A stretch of DNA of 64,000 nt from Sulfitobacter sp. CW3 (GCF_019392245.1 NZ_JAHXRL010000006.1:124001-188000); one strand, 5' to 3'. Counted from the first letter of the stretch, positions 7,811-17,588 are shown. Notes: a model not told the origin generated them from the letters alone. Numbers and translations are program-made.

Positions 7811-9145
7811 TTATACGGTCTCGAGATAGATCTCGACCTGTTCCTGTGGGGTAAGCTCTTGCATGTAATGCAGCTCTTGGCGTTTCGTCAGAACAAAATT
7901 GCGGATCAGTTCGGGGGCGAAAATACGCGCCACCTCGGGGGAGGCTTCGAACGCATCAATCGCGGTTTTCCAGTCGTCGGGGATTTGCGGCAGATCGGCG
8001 GCATAGGCGTTGCCGGTAATCGGGGGGGGCGGGTCAATCGCGTCTTCGATTCCGTTCATCGCCGCACCCAAGACGGCTGCCAGCATCAGATAGGGGTTCA
8101 CATCGCCGCCCGATACACGGTGTTCAATCCGCCGCGCCTTGTGGCTGCCGGATGGTACACGGATCGACGAGGTGCGGTTTTCATAGGCCCAGGAAATACC
8201 CGTCGGGGCGTGGGCACCCGGCACCATCCGGTCAAAGCTGTTGGCGTGGGGCGCGAAAATCAACGCAGAGCCGGCCATCGCATTCATGCAGCCTGCAATG
8301 GCGTGGCGCATGATCGCTGTCCCGTCAGGGCCACCATCGTCAAAGACGTTGTTGCCGTTTTTATCCAGCACCGAAAAATGCGTGTGCAGGCCGGAACCGG
8401 GGTAATCCTCATAGGGTTTCGCCATAAAGCTGGCGGCAAAACCGTGGCGGCGGGCAAGGCCCTTGACCAACATCTTGAAGAACCATGCATCATCGGCGGC
8501 GCGCAGGGCGTCGTCGCAATGCATCAGGTTGATCTCGAACTGGCCCAATCCGGCCTCTGAGATGGCGGTATCTGCGGGAATGTCCATTTCTTCGCAGGCG
8601 TCATAGAGGTCGGTAAAGAATTCATCGAACTGGTCCAGCGCACGGATCGACAGGGTTTCCGCCGCTTTCCGCCGTTTGCCCGATCGTGGCGAGACAGGAA
8701 CCTGCAGCTTGCGGCCCGAATCGTCGATCAGAAAAAACTCAAGCTCGACTGCGCAAACGGGCGTCAGGCCGCGATCCTTGAAACGGTCCAAGACGGCGCG
8801 CAGCGCATGGCGCGGATCGCCGGGGTAGGGCGTGCCATCCTCGCGGAACATCCAGATCGGCAAAAGGGCCGAGGGGGAATCAAGCCATGGCATCGGCAGA
8901 AAGCCCCGTTCGGTGGGGAATAACACCCCGTCGGCATCGCCGGATTCAAACACCAGCGGGCTGTCGTCGATGTCTTCGCCCCAGATATCAAGGTTCAGGA
9001 CAGACACGGGGAAACGTGTGCCATCCTCGACGATTTTATCCGCGAAACGCGTGGGGATGCGTTTACCGCGGGCCTGACCGTTCAGGTCAGCGGCGGCCAC
9101 ACGGATTGTGCGGACCTGAGGATGTTTACGGAGCCAATTTTTCAT
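7811..9145 (-). CDS. Glutamine synthetase family ligase (copy 2)
   Basis: Second glutamine-synthetase-like protein of the cluster, 444 residues from the ATG at 9145 (MKNWLRKHPQ). That start is preceded by CAAGGTG and avoids an Arg/Pro-rich extension to 9220. Motifs include VELEFFLIDD, SEAGLGQFEINLMHCD, SGLHTHFSVLD and NRTSSIRVPSG. The sequence differs clearly from copy 1, so the two probably have different acceptors or form mixed oligomers. First gene after the ABC permeases and part of the same minus-strand run. ATP-dependent gamma-glutamylation is the family role; the substrate is not known. Confidence 0.9.
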   Translation of the reverse strand: MKNWLRKHPQVRTIRVAAADLNGQARGKRIPTRFADKIVEDGTRFPVSVLNLDIWGEDIDDSPLVFESGDADGVLFPTERGFLPMPWLDSPSALLPIWMFREDGTPYPGDPRHALRAVLDRFKDRGLTPVCAVELEFFLIDDSGRKLQVPVSPRSGKRRKAAETLSIRALDQFDEFFTDLYDACEEMDIPADTAISEAGLGQFEINLMHCDDALRAADDAWFFKMLVKGLARRHGFAASFMAKPYEDYPGSGLHTHFSVLDKNGNNVFDDGGPDGTAIMRHAIAGCMNAMAGSALIFAPHANSFDRMVPGAHAPTGISWAYENRTSSIRVPSGSHKARRIEHRVSGGDVNPYLMLAAVLGAAMNGIEDAIDPPPPITGNAYAADLPQIPDDWKTAIDAFEASPEVARIFAPELIRNFVLTKRQELHYMQELTPQEQVEIYLETV

Positions 9146-9243
9146 AACGCACCTTGTAAGCGGCGGGCATGAAACGGGGTCTTCAAGTAGCGAAACCCGG
9201 GGTCGGCGCCCACGCGCCAAATAATTTGATCAAAAGATGGATA

Positions 9244-10050
9244 CTACCGTATCAGATTAGGACGCAAGCGAATTTTCCGAATTTGCGTTTGCGGCAGGTG
9301 CTTGTTCAGGCGGCGATTTATCAGACCGAACACGCCAATAATGACCAGTGTCAGCATGACGAAATACATCGCCAATATCGGATAGGGGATAAACGGGTTG
9401 AATGTTTTGTCCGCGAAATAGCTGGCGTAGTACAGCGCATCGCCACGTTGTTGCAGCGCCGGAAACCCTGTGAAGAACACCAAAGTTGTGGCGTGAAACA
9501 GGAAAATAGCCTCGTTTGTATAGGCGGGCCACGCCAGACGCAGCATGGTGGGCCAGATCACGCGCTTGAACCGGTGCCAGCCGGACAGGCCGTAAGCGTC
9601 CGCCGCTTCGGTGTCGCCCTTGGGGATGGATTGCAGCGCGCCATAGAAGATTTCGGCGGAATAGGCCGAGGTGTTAAAGAACAAAACCACCAGTGCCCCC
9701 AGCCAAGCAGAGGTGAATGCATCAAAAAACGGATGCACAGATTTTAAGCTAAGGAACAAAAAATAGCCAAAGAAGAACTGGATAAACAGCGGCGAGCCAC
9801 GGAAAAGGAAGATGAACCATTCCGCAGGTTTGCGCAGCCACGGGTTTGGGTTGGCCTTGGCCACCGCAAGGGCAGTCGCCAGCAGAAAGCCCGAGACCAG
9901 CGCGAAGAACCCGAAATAGACGTTCCAGATCATACCCGACCCGATCAGGGTGAATTGATCACACAGCGTAAAATCACTGCGCGGCAACAACCGTTCGCCA
10001 ATGCCAAGCGACCGCAATCCGTAAGCTTGGACAGTTTCCCAGCAGGTCAT
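9244..10050 (-). CDS. Polar amino-acid ABC transporter permease (HisM/ArtM-like)
   Basis: Inner-membrane permease of 268 residues with about five hydrophobic segments. It carries the EAA loop (DTEAADAYGLSGWHRFKRVIWPTM) that contacts the ATPase, and the family hallmark FLFRGSPLFIQFFFGY. The start overlaps the stop of the other permease by four bases (ATGA), indicating stoichiometric translation. With the second permease, the binding protein and the ATPase it forms a complete PAAT-family importer. Confidence 0.92.
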   Translation of the reverse strand: MTCWETVQAYGLRSLGIGERLLPRSDFTLCDQFTLIGSGMIWNVYFGFFALVSGFLLATALAVAKANPNPWLRKPAEWFIFLFRGSPLFIQFFFGYFLFLSLKSVHPFFDAFTSAWLGALVVLFFNTSAYSAEIFYGALQSIPKGDTEAADAYGLSGWHRFKRVIWPTMLRLAWPAYTNEAIFLFHATTLVFFTGFPALQQRGDALYYASYFADKTFNPFIPYPILAMYFVMLTLVIIGVFGLINRRLNKHLPQTQIRKIRLRPNLIR

Positions 10051-10880
10051 GTCAGCGCCTTTCGCTGGGCTTCGCCGCCCGCTGTGGCCTGCCCGTGTGT
10101 CAGCCGCCGCATGATGCGGTCCAGCGCAATTTCAGACAGGCGCGTAAAGCAAAGGTAGAACACCAGCAGCGCCAGAAAATACCACATCCGCCAATCGGGG
10201 TGCGGATAATCGGTAAAGCGCGGCGTTTTGGCCCCGCCCAGATCACGCGCCCAATAGACGATGTCTTCGACGCCCAGCAGGAACAACAGCGGCGTGGCCT
10301 TGATCAGCACCATCCACAGGTTGCCCAAACCGGGCAGGGCATACACCCACATTTGCGGCACCAACACGCGCCAAAAGGTCTGGCGGGGCGACATGCCGTA
10401 GGCTTCGGCTGTTTCAAGCTGGGCACGGGGGACGGCGCGCATGGCACCATAAAGCACGTTGGCGGCAAAGGCACCGAACACGATGGCAAAGGTCAGAACG
10501 GCCAGCGAAAACCCATAGGCTTCGTGGATCCATTGTGGCGAATTTCCGAGCGGCATTTTAGCCGCCTGACAGACAATAAAATCACTGCCCTGCCGGATCG
10601 GTTCGTCCCAATCGGGGCATTTTATTTTGTGACGCAGGTATTCGATGCCCTGATCCAGGGCGATCACAAAGAACAGAAAGAATGCAATATCAGGCACGCC
10701 GCGCACAATGGCGATATAGCCACGGCCCAGCCATGACAGCGGCAACACCCGCGACCGCGCGGCCATCGCGCCGCCAAAGCCAAAGATCATTGCCGCAGGG
10801 GCCGTCACGGCCAGCAACAACAGCACGGTGCCAAAGGCCCCGTAGAACGCCAGATGCTTGCCCGTGGTCAGGTAGCACAA
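10047..10880 (-). CDS. Polar amino-acid ABC transporter permease (HisQ-like), start uncertain
   Basis: Partner permease with the EAA loop QLETAEAYGMSPRQTFWRVLVPQM and the family segment IVRGVPDIAFFLFF. The coordinates use the TTG at 10880, but the frame stays open upstream to a stop at 10956. The extra codons read FACTDPETLSGLSWL and look like natural permease N-terminus. No ATG, GTG or TTG occurs in that extension. The best Shine-Dalgarno (cgggga) stands before an ATT codon at 10926-10928. The protein may therefore start with AUU or CUG. Family assignment is firm. Confidence 0.85.
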   Translation of the reverse strand: MCYLTTGKHLAFYGAFGTVLLLLAVTAPAAMIFGFGGAMAARSRVLPLSWLGRGYIAIVRGVPDIAFFLFFVIALDQGIEYLRHKIKCPDWDEPIRQGSDFIVCQAAKMPLGNSPQWIHEAYGFSLAVLTFAIVFGAFAANVLYGAMRAVPRAQLETAEAYGMSPRQTFWRVLVPQMWVYALPGLGNLWMVLIKATPLLFLLGVEDIVYWARDLGGAKTPRFTDYPHPDWRMWYFLALLVFYLCFTRLSEIALDRIMRRLTHGQATAGGEAQRKALT

Positions 10881-10949
10881 CAGCCAAGACAGGCCAGATA
10901 GCGTTTCAGGATCGGTACAGGCAAAAATAACGAGATGTCCCCGGTGGCA

Positions 10950-10966
10950 GCGCCCTTAATGGGCGT
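10950..10966 (-). other. Short hairpin between binding-protein and permease genes
   Basis: gcgccc / gggcgt with a five-base loop and no T-run on the minus strand. It is the second hairpin between the binding-protein stop and the permeases. It could serve as an mRNA stability element rather than a terminator. Confidence 0.35.
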
Positions 10967-10978
10967 CTTGAATATGGG

Positions 10979-11004
10979 AAAAGGGGCGGGTGTGACGCCG
11001 CCCC
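10979..11004 (-). terminator. Hairpin/attenuator after the ABC binding-protein gene
   Basis: Read on the minus strand, ggggcgg and ccgcccc pair around an eight-base loop and are followed by tttt. Placed right after the binding-protein stop, it would let the binding protein be made in excess over the permeases, a common arrangement in ABC operons. Confidence 0.6.
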
Positions 11005-11025
11005 CCTAAGATCAGATGTTCGCGA

Positions 11026-11760
11026 TCAGAAGGTTTTCGAACCTTCGCCGAACCATTTGATGATCAGCTTGTTCAGGCTGCCATCGTCCTTCATGGACTG
11101 GATCGCGGCGTTGAATTTCTCTTTCAGCTCGGTGTCGCTTTCGCGCAGGCCAAGGCCGATGCCGCCGCCCAATGGCACGTCGTCGCCAACAAACACCAGC
11201 TCGCCGCCGGATTCTTCGACGGTGGGGGCCAGCGCGTCTTTGTCAGCGAATACGGCGTCAGCTTCGCCATTGTTCACGGCTGCAACGGTTTCGTCATATG
11301 TCGCGAATTCCAGCAAAGTCGCACCGGATTCGGCAACATGACCCGCTTGGATCGTGCTGGTTTGTGCTGCAACAACACCGCCTGCGATGTCTGCACCTTC
11401 AGATTTCGCCACATAGGCCGAGGCCGCTGGCGGGAAGTAGTTCTGTGTGAAATCGATGACTTCTTCACGCTCATCAGTGATGCTCATGCCAGCAATGATC
11501 GTGTCATAGTTGCCGGATGTCAGGTTCGGGATGATGCTGTCCCATTCGTTTGTGACCCATTCACAGGTCAGTTCAGCGCGTGCGCACAGCTCGTCGCCGA
11601 CTTCGCGCTCGAAACCGTCAACTTCGCCCGCATCATTGAGGAAGTTATAGGGAGGGTATGCACCCTCGGTCCCCATGCGGATTGTTTTGCCGTGGCTGTC
11701 TGCCAGTGCGAAACCGGTGCTCAGCGCGACGGCGGCTGTCGCCAAAAGTAGTTTCTTCAT
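11026..11760 (-). CDS. Polar amino-acid ABC transporter periplasmic binding protein
   Basis: Periplasmic solute-binding protein, family 3. The ATG at 11760 opens a typical signal peptide (MKKLLLATAAVALSTGFALA, cleavage expected before DSHGK). GGGAG lies just upstream, so the five extra residues from 11775 are rejected. The mature part begins IRMGTEGAYPPYNFL, and GFEREVGDELC and WDSIIPNLTSGNYDTIIAGMS are hallmarks of lysine/arginine/ornithine/histidine-type receptors. The gene follows the ATPase and is separated from the permeases by hairpins. The context of gamma-glutamyl ligases suggests an amine or basic amino acid ligand, which is inference. Confidence 0.93.
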   Translation of the reverse strand: MKKLLLATAAVALSTGFALADSHGKTIRMGTEGAYPPYNFLNDAGEVDGFEREVGDELCARAELTCEWVTNEWDSIIPNLTSGNYDTIIAGMSITDEREEVIDFTQNYFPPAASAYVAKSEGADIAGGVVAAQTSTIQAGHVAESGATLLEFATYDETVAAVNNGEADAVFADKDALAPTVEESGGELVFVGDDVPLGGGIGLGLRESDTELKEKFNAAIQSMKDDGSLNKLIIKWFGEGSKTF

Positions 11761-11790
11761 TTTGTAGTCTCCCAACGTTTTTTGTTGATA

Positions 11791-12567
11791 TTACGACACG
11801 TGACCTGCTGACAGGAATCCACGCAGACGTTCCGATTTTGGTGCACCGAACAGTTGGTCCGGTGCCCCTTGTTCTTCGATCAGCCCTTGGTGCAGGAACA
11901 CGACATGGTCGGACACATCAGCGGCCAGTTTCATGTCATGGGTCACGATCAGCATCGTGCGCCCCTCGGTTGCCAGATCTTTGATAACTTTGATAACTTC
12001 TTGCTCCAGCTCGGGGTCCAGCGCCGACGTGGGTTCGTCGAACAACAGGGCCTCGGGCTCCATGCACAGGGCGCGGGCGATGGCCGCACGCTGTTGCTGG
12101 CCGCCAGACAGCTGGGCGGGATAGACGTCGCATTTGTCGCCAATGCCGACCTTGTCCAGATAGGCGCGGGCAGATTTTTCGACCTCGGCGCGATCGCGGC
12201 GCAGGACGGTCAGCGGGGCCTCCATCACGTTTTGAAGGATCGTCATATGGGCCCACAGATTGAACTGTTGAAATACCATCGACAGATTGGTGCGAATGCG
12301 CAGCACCTGTTTTGGATCGGCGGGGCGGCGGTTATGGTCGTGGCCCTTCCATGTTACCGGCTCCCCGTTAAAGATCAGATCGCCTTGCTGGCTGTCCTCA
12401 AGCAGATTGCAGCAGCGCAGCAGCGTCGATTTACCAGACCCCGACGACCCGATCAGCGAAATCACATGCCCCTTGGGTGCCGTCATCGACACACCTTTCA
12501 GCACCTCCAAAGCGCCATAGGCTTTGTGTAGGTTTCTGATCTCAATCACAGGGGGCTGTTGGGTCAC
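11791..12567 (-). CDS. Polar amino-acid ABC transporter ATP-binding protein
   Basis: ATPase of 258 residues, HisP/GlnQ type. Walker A GSSGSGKST spans residues 40-48, the Q-loop is in MVFQQFN, the signature LSGGQQQR spans 153-160, Walker B is ALLFDE at 173-178 and the switch His is in IVTHDM. It is the first gene of the minus-strand transporter and ligase run. The 127 bases between it and the next gene upstream presumably hold the promoter of the cluster, but I recognise no specific operator there. Confidence 0.95.
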   Translation of the reverse strand: MTQQPPVIEIRNLHKAYGALEVLKGVSMTAPKGHVISLIGSSGSGKSTLLRCCNLLEDSQQGDLIFNGEPVTWKGHDHNRRPADPKQVLRIRTNLSMVFQQFNLWAHMTILQNVMEAPLTVLRRDRAEVEKSARAYLDKVGIGDKCDVYPAQLSGGQQQRAAIARALCMEPEALLFDEPTSALDPELEQEVIKVIKDLATEGRTMLIVTHDMKLAADVSDHVVFLHQGLIEEQGAPDQLFGAPKSERLRGFLSAGHVS

Positions 12568-12694
12568 GAGGCATCCTTGTTGCGCTGGCTCAAGCGATTA
12601 AAGGTTATTCTAAGGGGCGTTTGCAATCCAGAACTTGGTTTTTGCCTAAATAAACGGCATTGACCCGGCGTAATAAGGGGGAAATGCGGCTAAA

Positions 12695-13135
12695 TTAGCC
12701 GCGCTCTTCGATCCGCTGACGGGCCATTGCGCTGTCGGTATCTGTCACGCCCAAAAGGTTGGTCACCAACCGCAACAGCGCGTTTTCTTCGTCAGAGCGC
12801 GTGCCGTCAGCCAGCACGACTTCCCACAACGCCTCGATCACGCCAAGGCGCGCGTCATAGGGCACTGCGTCTTTGATGGCGCGGGTGAAACGGACGGTAT
12901 CGGGGGCTTCGGCTTCAAGCTGTTCTGCGTCGGCACGCAGGGATTTTACGCCAGTAGAATCAAGGCCGTAACGCTTGGCTGTGATCTGATCAATGCGGGC
13001 CTTTTCGGCCGGGGCGTATTCGTTATCCGACTTGGCGATGCGCACCAAAAGGGCGGTCAAAGCCAGACGCGCATCGGCATCGGGCATTTGTGCGGGTTCA
13101 GGCTGTGTCAGCCGTTTTAGAAAATCTGCAAACAT
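12695..13135 (-). CDS. TerB-family protein (paralogue 1)
   Basis: Cytoplasmic all-helical protein of 146 residues resembling the TerB (tellurite resistance) fold. LALTALLVRIAKSDNEYAPAEKARIDQI and DAVPYDARLGVIEALWEVVLADGTRSDEENALLRLV show the repeated acidic turns seen in TerB metal-binding proteins. No other ter genes are present, so a role in tellurite resistance should not be assumed. It lies 37 bases after a clear paralogue with the same architecture, suggesting a duplication and possibly a heterodimer. Biochemical role unknown. Confidence 0.75.
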   Translation of the reverse strand: MFADFLKRLTQPEPAQMPDADARLALTALLVRIAKSDNEYAPAEKARIDQITAKRYGLDSTGVKSLRADAEQLEAEAPDTVRFTRAIKDAVPYDARLGVIEALWEVVLADGTRSDEENALLRLVTNLLGVTDTDSAMARQRIEERG

Positions 13136-13172
13136 GGGTGTGATATAGAGCCGCTGCGCGCAAAGGCCAAGC

Positions 13173-13610
13173 TCACAATGCCTTGAGCGCGGTTTCGCGG
13201 GCCGCTGCCATGTCCTGATCCGTCAGACCAAGGGCAGTTTCGATGGCAAGCAGTTGAATTTCTTCGCTTTCGCCGCGTCCGCCATCGGCCAGCGCCACCG
13301 ACCACATCGCATCGCCAAGCGCCTTGCGGTCCGCATAGGGGACTTCTTCGCGTAGGATGGTGGCGAATTCGGGGGTGCCGGGGGCATGGCGTTCCAACGC
13401 TTCGCAGGTGGCGCGCAGTTTGGCGGCCTCAAGCGGCTTGAGGTTGAACGTCCGCGCAAGGATACGGTCGATTTGGCTTACTTCGGCCACTTGGTAGCTT
13501 TTATCGGCAAAGGCCACGCGCACCAAAAGCGCCCCCAAAGCCAGCTGCGGCGTGGGTTGGGGCAGGGGTTTTGGGTCAGGTTTACGACGTGGGAACAGGC
13601 GTTCAAACAT
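13173..13610 (-). CDS. TerB-family protein (paralogue 2)
   Basis: Helical protein of 145 residues, parallel to its downstream neighbour along its length. MFERLFPRRK matches MFADFLKRLT, LALGALLVRVAFADKSYQVAEVSQIDRI matches the first TerB half, and EVPYADRKALGDAMWSVALADGGRGESEEIQLL the second. The ATG at 13610 gives the better N-terminal match; a GTG two codons earlier (13616) is possible. The pair forms a small two-gene unit. Function is not predictable beyond the fold. Confidence 0.75.
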   Translation of the reverse strand: MFERLFPRRKPDPKPLPQPTPQLALGALLVRVAFADKSYQVAEVSQIDRILARTFNLKPLEAAKLRATCEALERHAPGTPEFATILREEVPYADRKALGDAMWSVALADGGRGESEEIQLLAIETALGLTDQDMAAARETALKAL

Positions 13611-13716
13611 GGGCACTCACTAGATGATTTCTTACAGCGTATTTAACACTGATTATGGCAATCTGTTCCGAAAGAAACAGCGATGCTATGTGACTGATGT
13701 ATAAAGGACGCAGCGC

Positions 13717-14010
13717 CTAAGCGTCGTAGCCTTCGATGATAACCAGCGTGCCGTCTGACACGGTTGAACGGATGTCTTTGGCGGCTTGATAGTCGGCGCT
13801 TTCATAACAAGCGACGGCATCTGCAAGGCTGGGAAATTCGATCACGACGATGCGGGACCGCGAGGTGCCTTCGCGCACATCGGCTGGGGCACCACGCACC
13901 AGAAACCGGGCACCGAAATCTGCAAATGGTTTCGCATTGGCCGCGCGGTATTGATCGTAAACGGCGGCGTCACGCACTTCGACATTGGCGATCCAGTATC
14001 CTTTGGGCAT
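13717..14010 (-). CDS. DUF1330 domain protein
   Basis: Small cytoplasmic protein of 97 residues with the dimeric alpha/beta barrel (ferredoxin-like) fold typical of DUF1330. It starts MPKGYWIANVEVRDAAVYDQYRAANAK and contains the conserved RIVVIEFPSLADAVACYESADYQ. No enzymatic role has been established for the family. The gene follows rlmJ by nine bases on the same strand. Confidence 0.85.
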   Translation of the reverse strand: MPKGYWIANVEVRDAAVYDQYRAANAKPFADFGARFLVRGAPADVREGTSRSRIVVIEFPSLADAVACYESADYQAAKDIRSTVSDGTLVIIEGYDA

Positions 14011-14019
14011 CGTTTTTCC

Positions 14020-14802
14020 TTATCTTGGCAAAGATTTGAATTTCCCGGCCAGCTTAGCGGCTTCTTCTTTCAGGCCGAAGGGCGGATTGATCACGAAGAT
14101 CCCCGATCCGACCATGCCATGGCCCGGACGGGCAGGGGCGAATCCAACCTCGTGACGCAGTGCATCAGGATGCGCCCCCATCAGCGCGCTGAGCATCGGC
14201 TGGTGCAGTTTCGACGTCAGGATCGGATACCAAAGGGCGATCACACCGACGTTCCACGCCTTGGCTAGCTTGCCAATGTGGCGGGGGATATCAACGTAGT
14301 CGGTCTTGATCTCGAAGCTGGGGTCGATCAGCATGATCCCGCGCCGCGGGGTGGGCGGCGTCAGGGCAAAGGCCATGTCAAACCCGTCGCTGTGATGGCA
14401 TTTCACATTATAGGGCGACATCGCCAGATCAAGCGCGCTGAATTCACCCGGATGCAGATCGGCCAGATGGATATTGTCAGTCTCGCGCAGCAATTTGGCA
14501 GCAATCAACGGCGATCCGGGATAGGAATTCGGCCCGTGATCCTGCGCAACAGCATCCAACACGCGGGTATAGGGATGATTTTTGCCGAACCATCCACGCG
14601 CGCGCCCGATACCCTGCACGGCCTCGCCAGTCTTGAGCGCAGCGGTATCCGACAGATCATACAGCGCGCGACCCGCATGGGTTTCCATATAGGTCAGCGG
14701 CTTTTCCTTGCGGGTCATATAGTCCAACATCCACGCAAGCAGGCTGTGTTTATGCACATCAGCCAGATTGCCCGCATGGTAAATATGTTGATAGCTCAGC
14801 AT
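14020..14802 (-). CDS. rlmJ: 23S rRNA (adenine(2030)-N6)-methyltransferase RlmJ
   Basis: SAM-dependent methyltransferase that modifies A2030 of 23S rRNA. The N-terminus MLSYQHIYHAGNLADVHKHSLLAWML is the RlmJ signature and METHAGRALYDL is the SAM-binding region. The N6-methylase motif usually written DPPY(E/F) reads LIDPSFEIKTDY here, with Ser replacing the second Pro, a conservative variant. GIFVINPPFGL is the conserved C-terminal block. Length (260) is near the E. coli protein. Lies 21 bases after the pyrG stop. Confidence 0.93.
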   Translation of the reverse strand: MLSYQHIYHAGNLADVHKHSLLAWMLDYMTRKEKPLTYMETHAGRALYDLSDTAALKTGEAVQGIGRARGWFGKNHPYTRVLDAVAQDHGPNSYPGSPLIAAKLLRETDNIHLADLHPGEFSALDLAMSPYNVKCHHSDGFDMAFALTPPTPRRGIMLIDPSFEIKTDYVDIPRHIGKLAKAWNVGVIALWYPILTSKLHQPMLSALMGAHPDALRHEVGFAPARPGHGMVGSGIFVINPPFGLKEEAAKLAGKFKSLPR

Positions 14803-14823
14803 GAGGGGCTGCCTTTGATCGGG

Positions 14824-16473
<1,650 letters not shown>

Positions 16474-16529
16474 GTGATCGAAGACCCCCGTGAAGTTCAA
16501 ATTTGATGTGGCAAAAGCCAGCCAAATGA

Positions 16530-16547
16530 GCTGCGGAAAACCGCAGC
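16530..16547 (-). other. Perfect hairpin in the pyrG leader
   Basis: gctgcgg / ccgcagc with a four-base loop, about 57 bases before the pyrG start. No T-run follows it on the minus strand, so it is not an obvious terminator. It may be a leader structure. Confidence 0.4.
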
Positions 16548-16589
16548 ACCACGGGACTAAAGCCTAACAGAATTATGGTGGATAAGGCA

Positions 16590-16626
16590 AGGCCAAGTCG
16601 CAACATCCTGTTGCGAATCTTGGCCT
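16590..16626 (-). terminator. Long hairpin after secG
   Basis: aggccaag and cttggcct enclose an inner stem cgcaaca / tgttgcg with a three-base loop. It lies 27 bases past the secG stop and is followed on the minus strand by ttgcctta, a weak T-rich tail. Probable secG terminator or read-through attenuator for pyrG. Confidence 0.55.
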
Positions 16627-16652
16627 GACCTCAAGCTGTTGTGGAAACTGGA

Positions 16653-17012
16653 TTAATCCGCTGTTGGAACCTGCGGCGTGTTGTCTGCCGGTGTTGGTGG
16701 CAACAAGCTGTCGCTGTCTGGCAGCACTGGCGCTTCGTTTAGCGCGGGCGGTGTGGCACCGAGACGGTCAATCACGGATGATCCTGCGGATTTTTCTGCC
16801 GCGATGATGGTCAGCGTAATTGAAGTGATGATGAAAAGCGTGGCCAGTACCCAAGTGATCTTGCCCATGGCCGTTGCGGCGGATCTGCCAGAGACCGCAC
16901 CGCCGCCTCCGCCGCCCATACCAAGGCCGCCGCCTTCGGACCGCTGTAGCAAGACAACGGCAATCAGGCCGAGGGCCAGAATGAGATGGACGATCAGGAC
17001 AACGTTTTCCAT
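16653..17012 (-). CDS. secG: Preprotein translocase subunit SecG
   Basis: Accessory SecYEG subunit in the inner membrane. There are two transmembrane helices (about residues 3-21 and 51-70) around the typical cytosolic glycine loop LLQRSEGGGLGMGGGGGG. A low-complexity Pro-rich periplasmic or cytosolic tail ends APVLPDSDSLLPPTPADN. The position just upstream of pyrG is common in alphaproteobacteria. Length 119 fits. Confidence 0.93.
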   Translation of the reverse strand: MENVVLIVHLILALGLIAVVLLQRSEGGGLGMGGGGGGAVSGRSAATAMGKITWVLATLFIITSITLTIIAAEKSAGSSVIDRLGATPPALNEAPVLPDSDSLLPPTPADNTPQVPTAD

Positions 17013-17176
17013 GAGTACCTACGGGCTTTGGTTCTAACTTTGCAGGTATCTAGGCATGTTTGCCCATGGGGGCAAGTAAGGATTGGCCCGCGCGGCGCGG
17101 ATCATGGGATGGATGGCCTTGGCGCGCTTGGCCCTGCGGCCAAGACGCCCCGCCCGCTATCCCATTCAGTTTGTGT

Positions 17177-17572
17177 TTATTCCTCTACGTCATCCATATC
17201 GGCTTGGCCTGATACAGCACGACGTACGATGCTCCAGCTGAGACCGATACCCAGCACGAAGCTAAGGGCCAGTAGGCCAAGCCAGACGTTGAAATCCTTA
17301 TTCTCCAAGCTGAGCATGCCATAGTCAAACAGTACCCAAAGGCCTGCGCCAACAACCGCGAGAACCAAAAACATGCCGAATCCGCCGATAGAGCGCAGCG
17401 TGGCACGCAGATAGATTACGTAGCCGATAAACAAGAGCAGCCCGAGCAGCACGGCGATGGACATGTTCATGTGTCCGTAATCACGCACCCAAGTGATGTA
17501 ATTATACTGCGTAGGGTTAAAGCTGACCGTAAGCAGGGCCAAGGCGCACAGCCATCGTATGATAAAACCCAT
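17177..17572 (-). CDS. Small four-helix membrane protein (DUF6524-like)
   Basis: Integral membrane protein of 131 residues with about four hydrophobic helices. It starts MGFIIRWLCALALLTVSFNPTQYNYITWV and has a short acidic tail DMDDVEE. It resembles a family of uncharacterised proteins in Rhodobacteraceae (I believe DUF6524), but I cannot confirm this without a search. Monocistronic on the minus strand. A 14-base direct repeat (cccattcagtttgt) occurs just after its stop and across its start codon. Confidence 0.7.
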   Translation of the reverse strand: MGFIIRWLCALALLTVSFNPTQYNYITWVRDYGHMNMSIAVLLGLLLFIGYVIYLRATLRSIGGFGMFLVLAVVGAGLWVLFDYGMLSLENKDFNVWLGLLALSFVLGIGLSWSIVRRAVSGQADMDDVEE

Positions 17573-17588
17573 TCAGTTTGTTCCCCTG

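Noticed and set aside
12695..13610. Tellurite resistance operon
   Set aside because: Only TerB-like proteins are present; no TerC, TerD or TerE gene is nearby, so the fold name should not be read as a phenotype.
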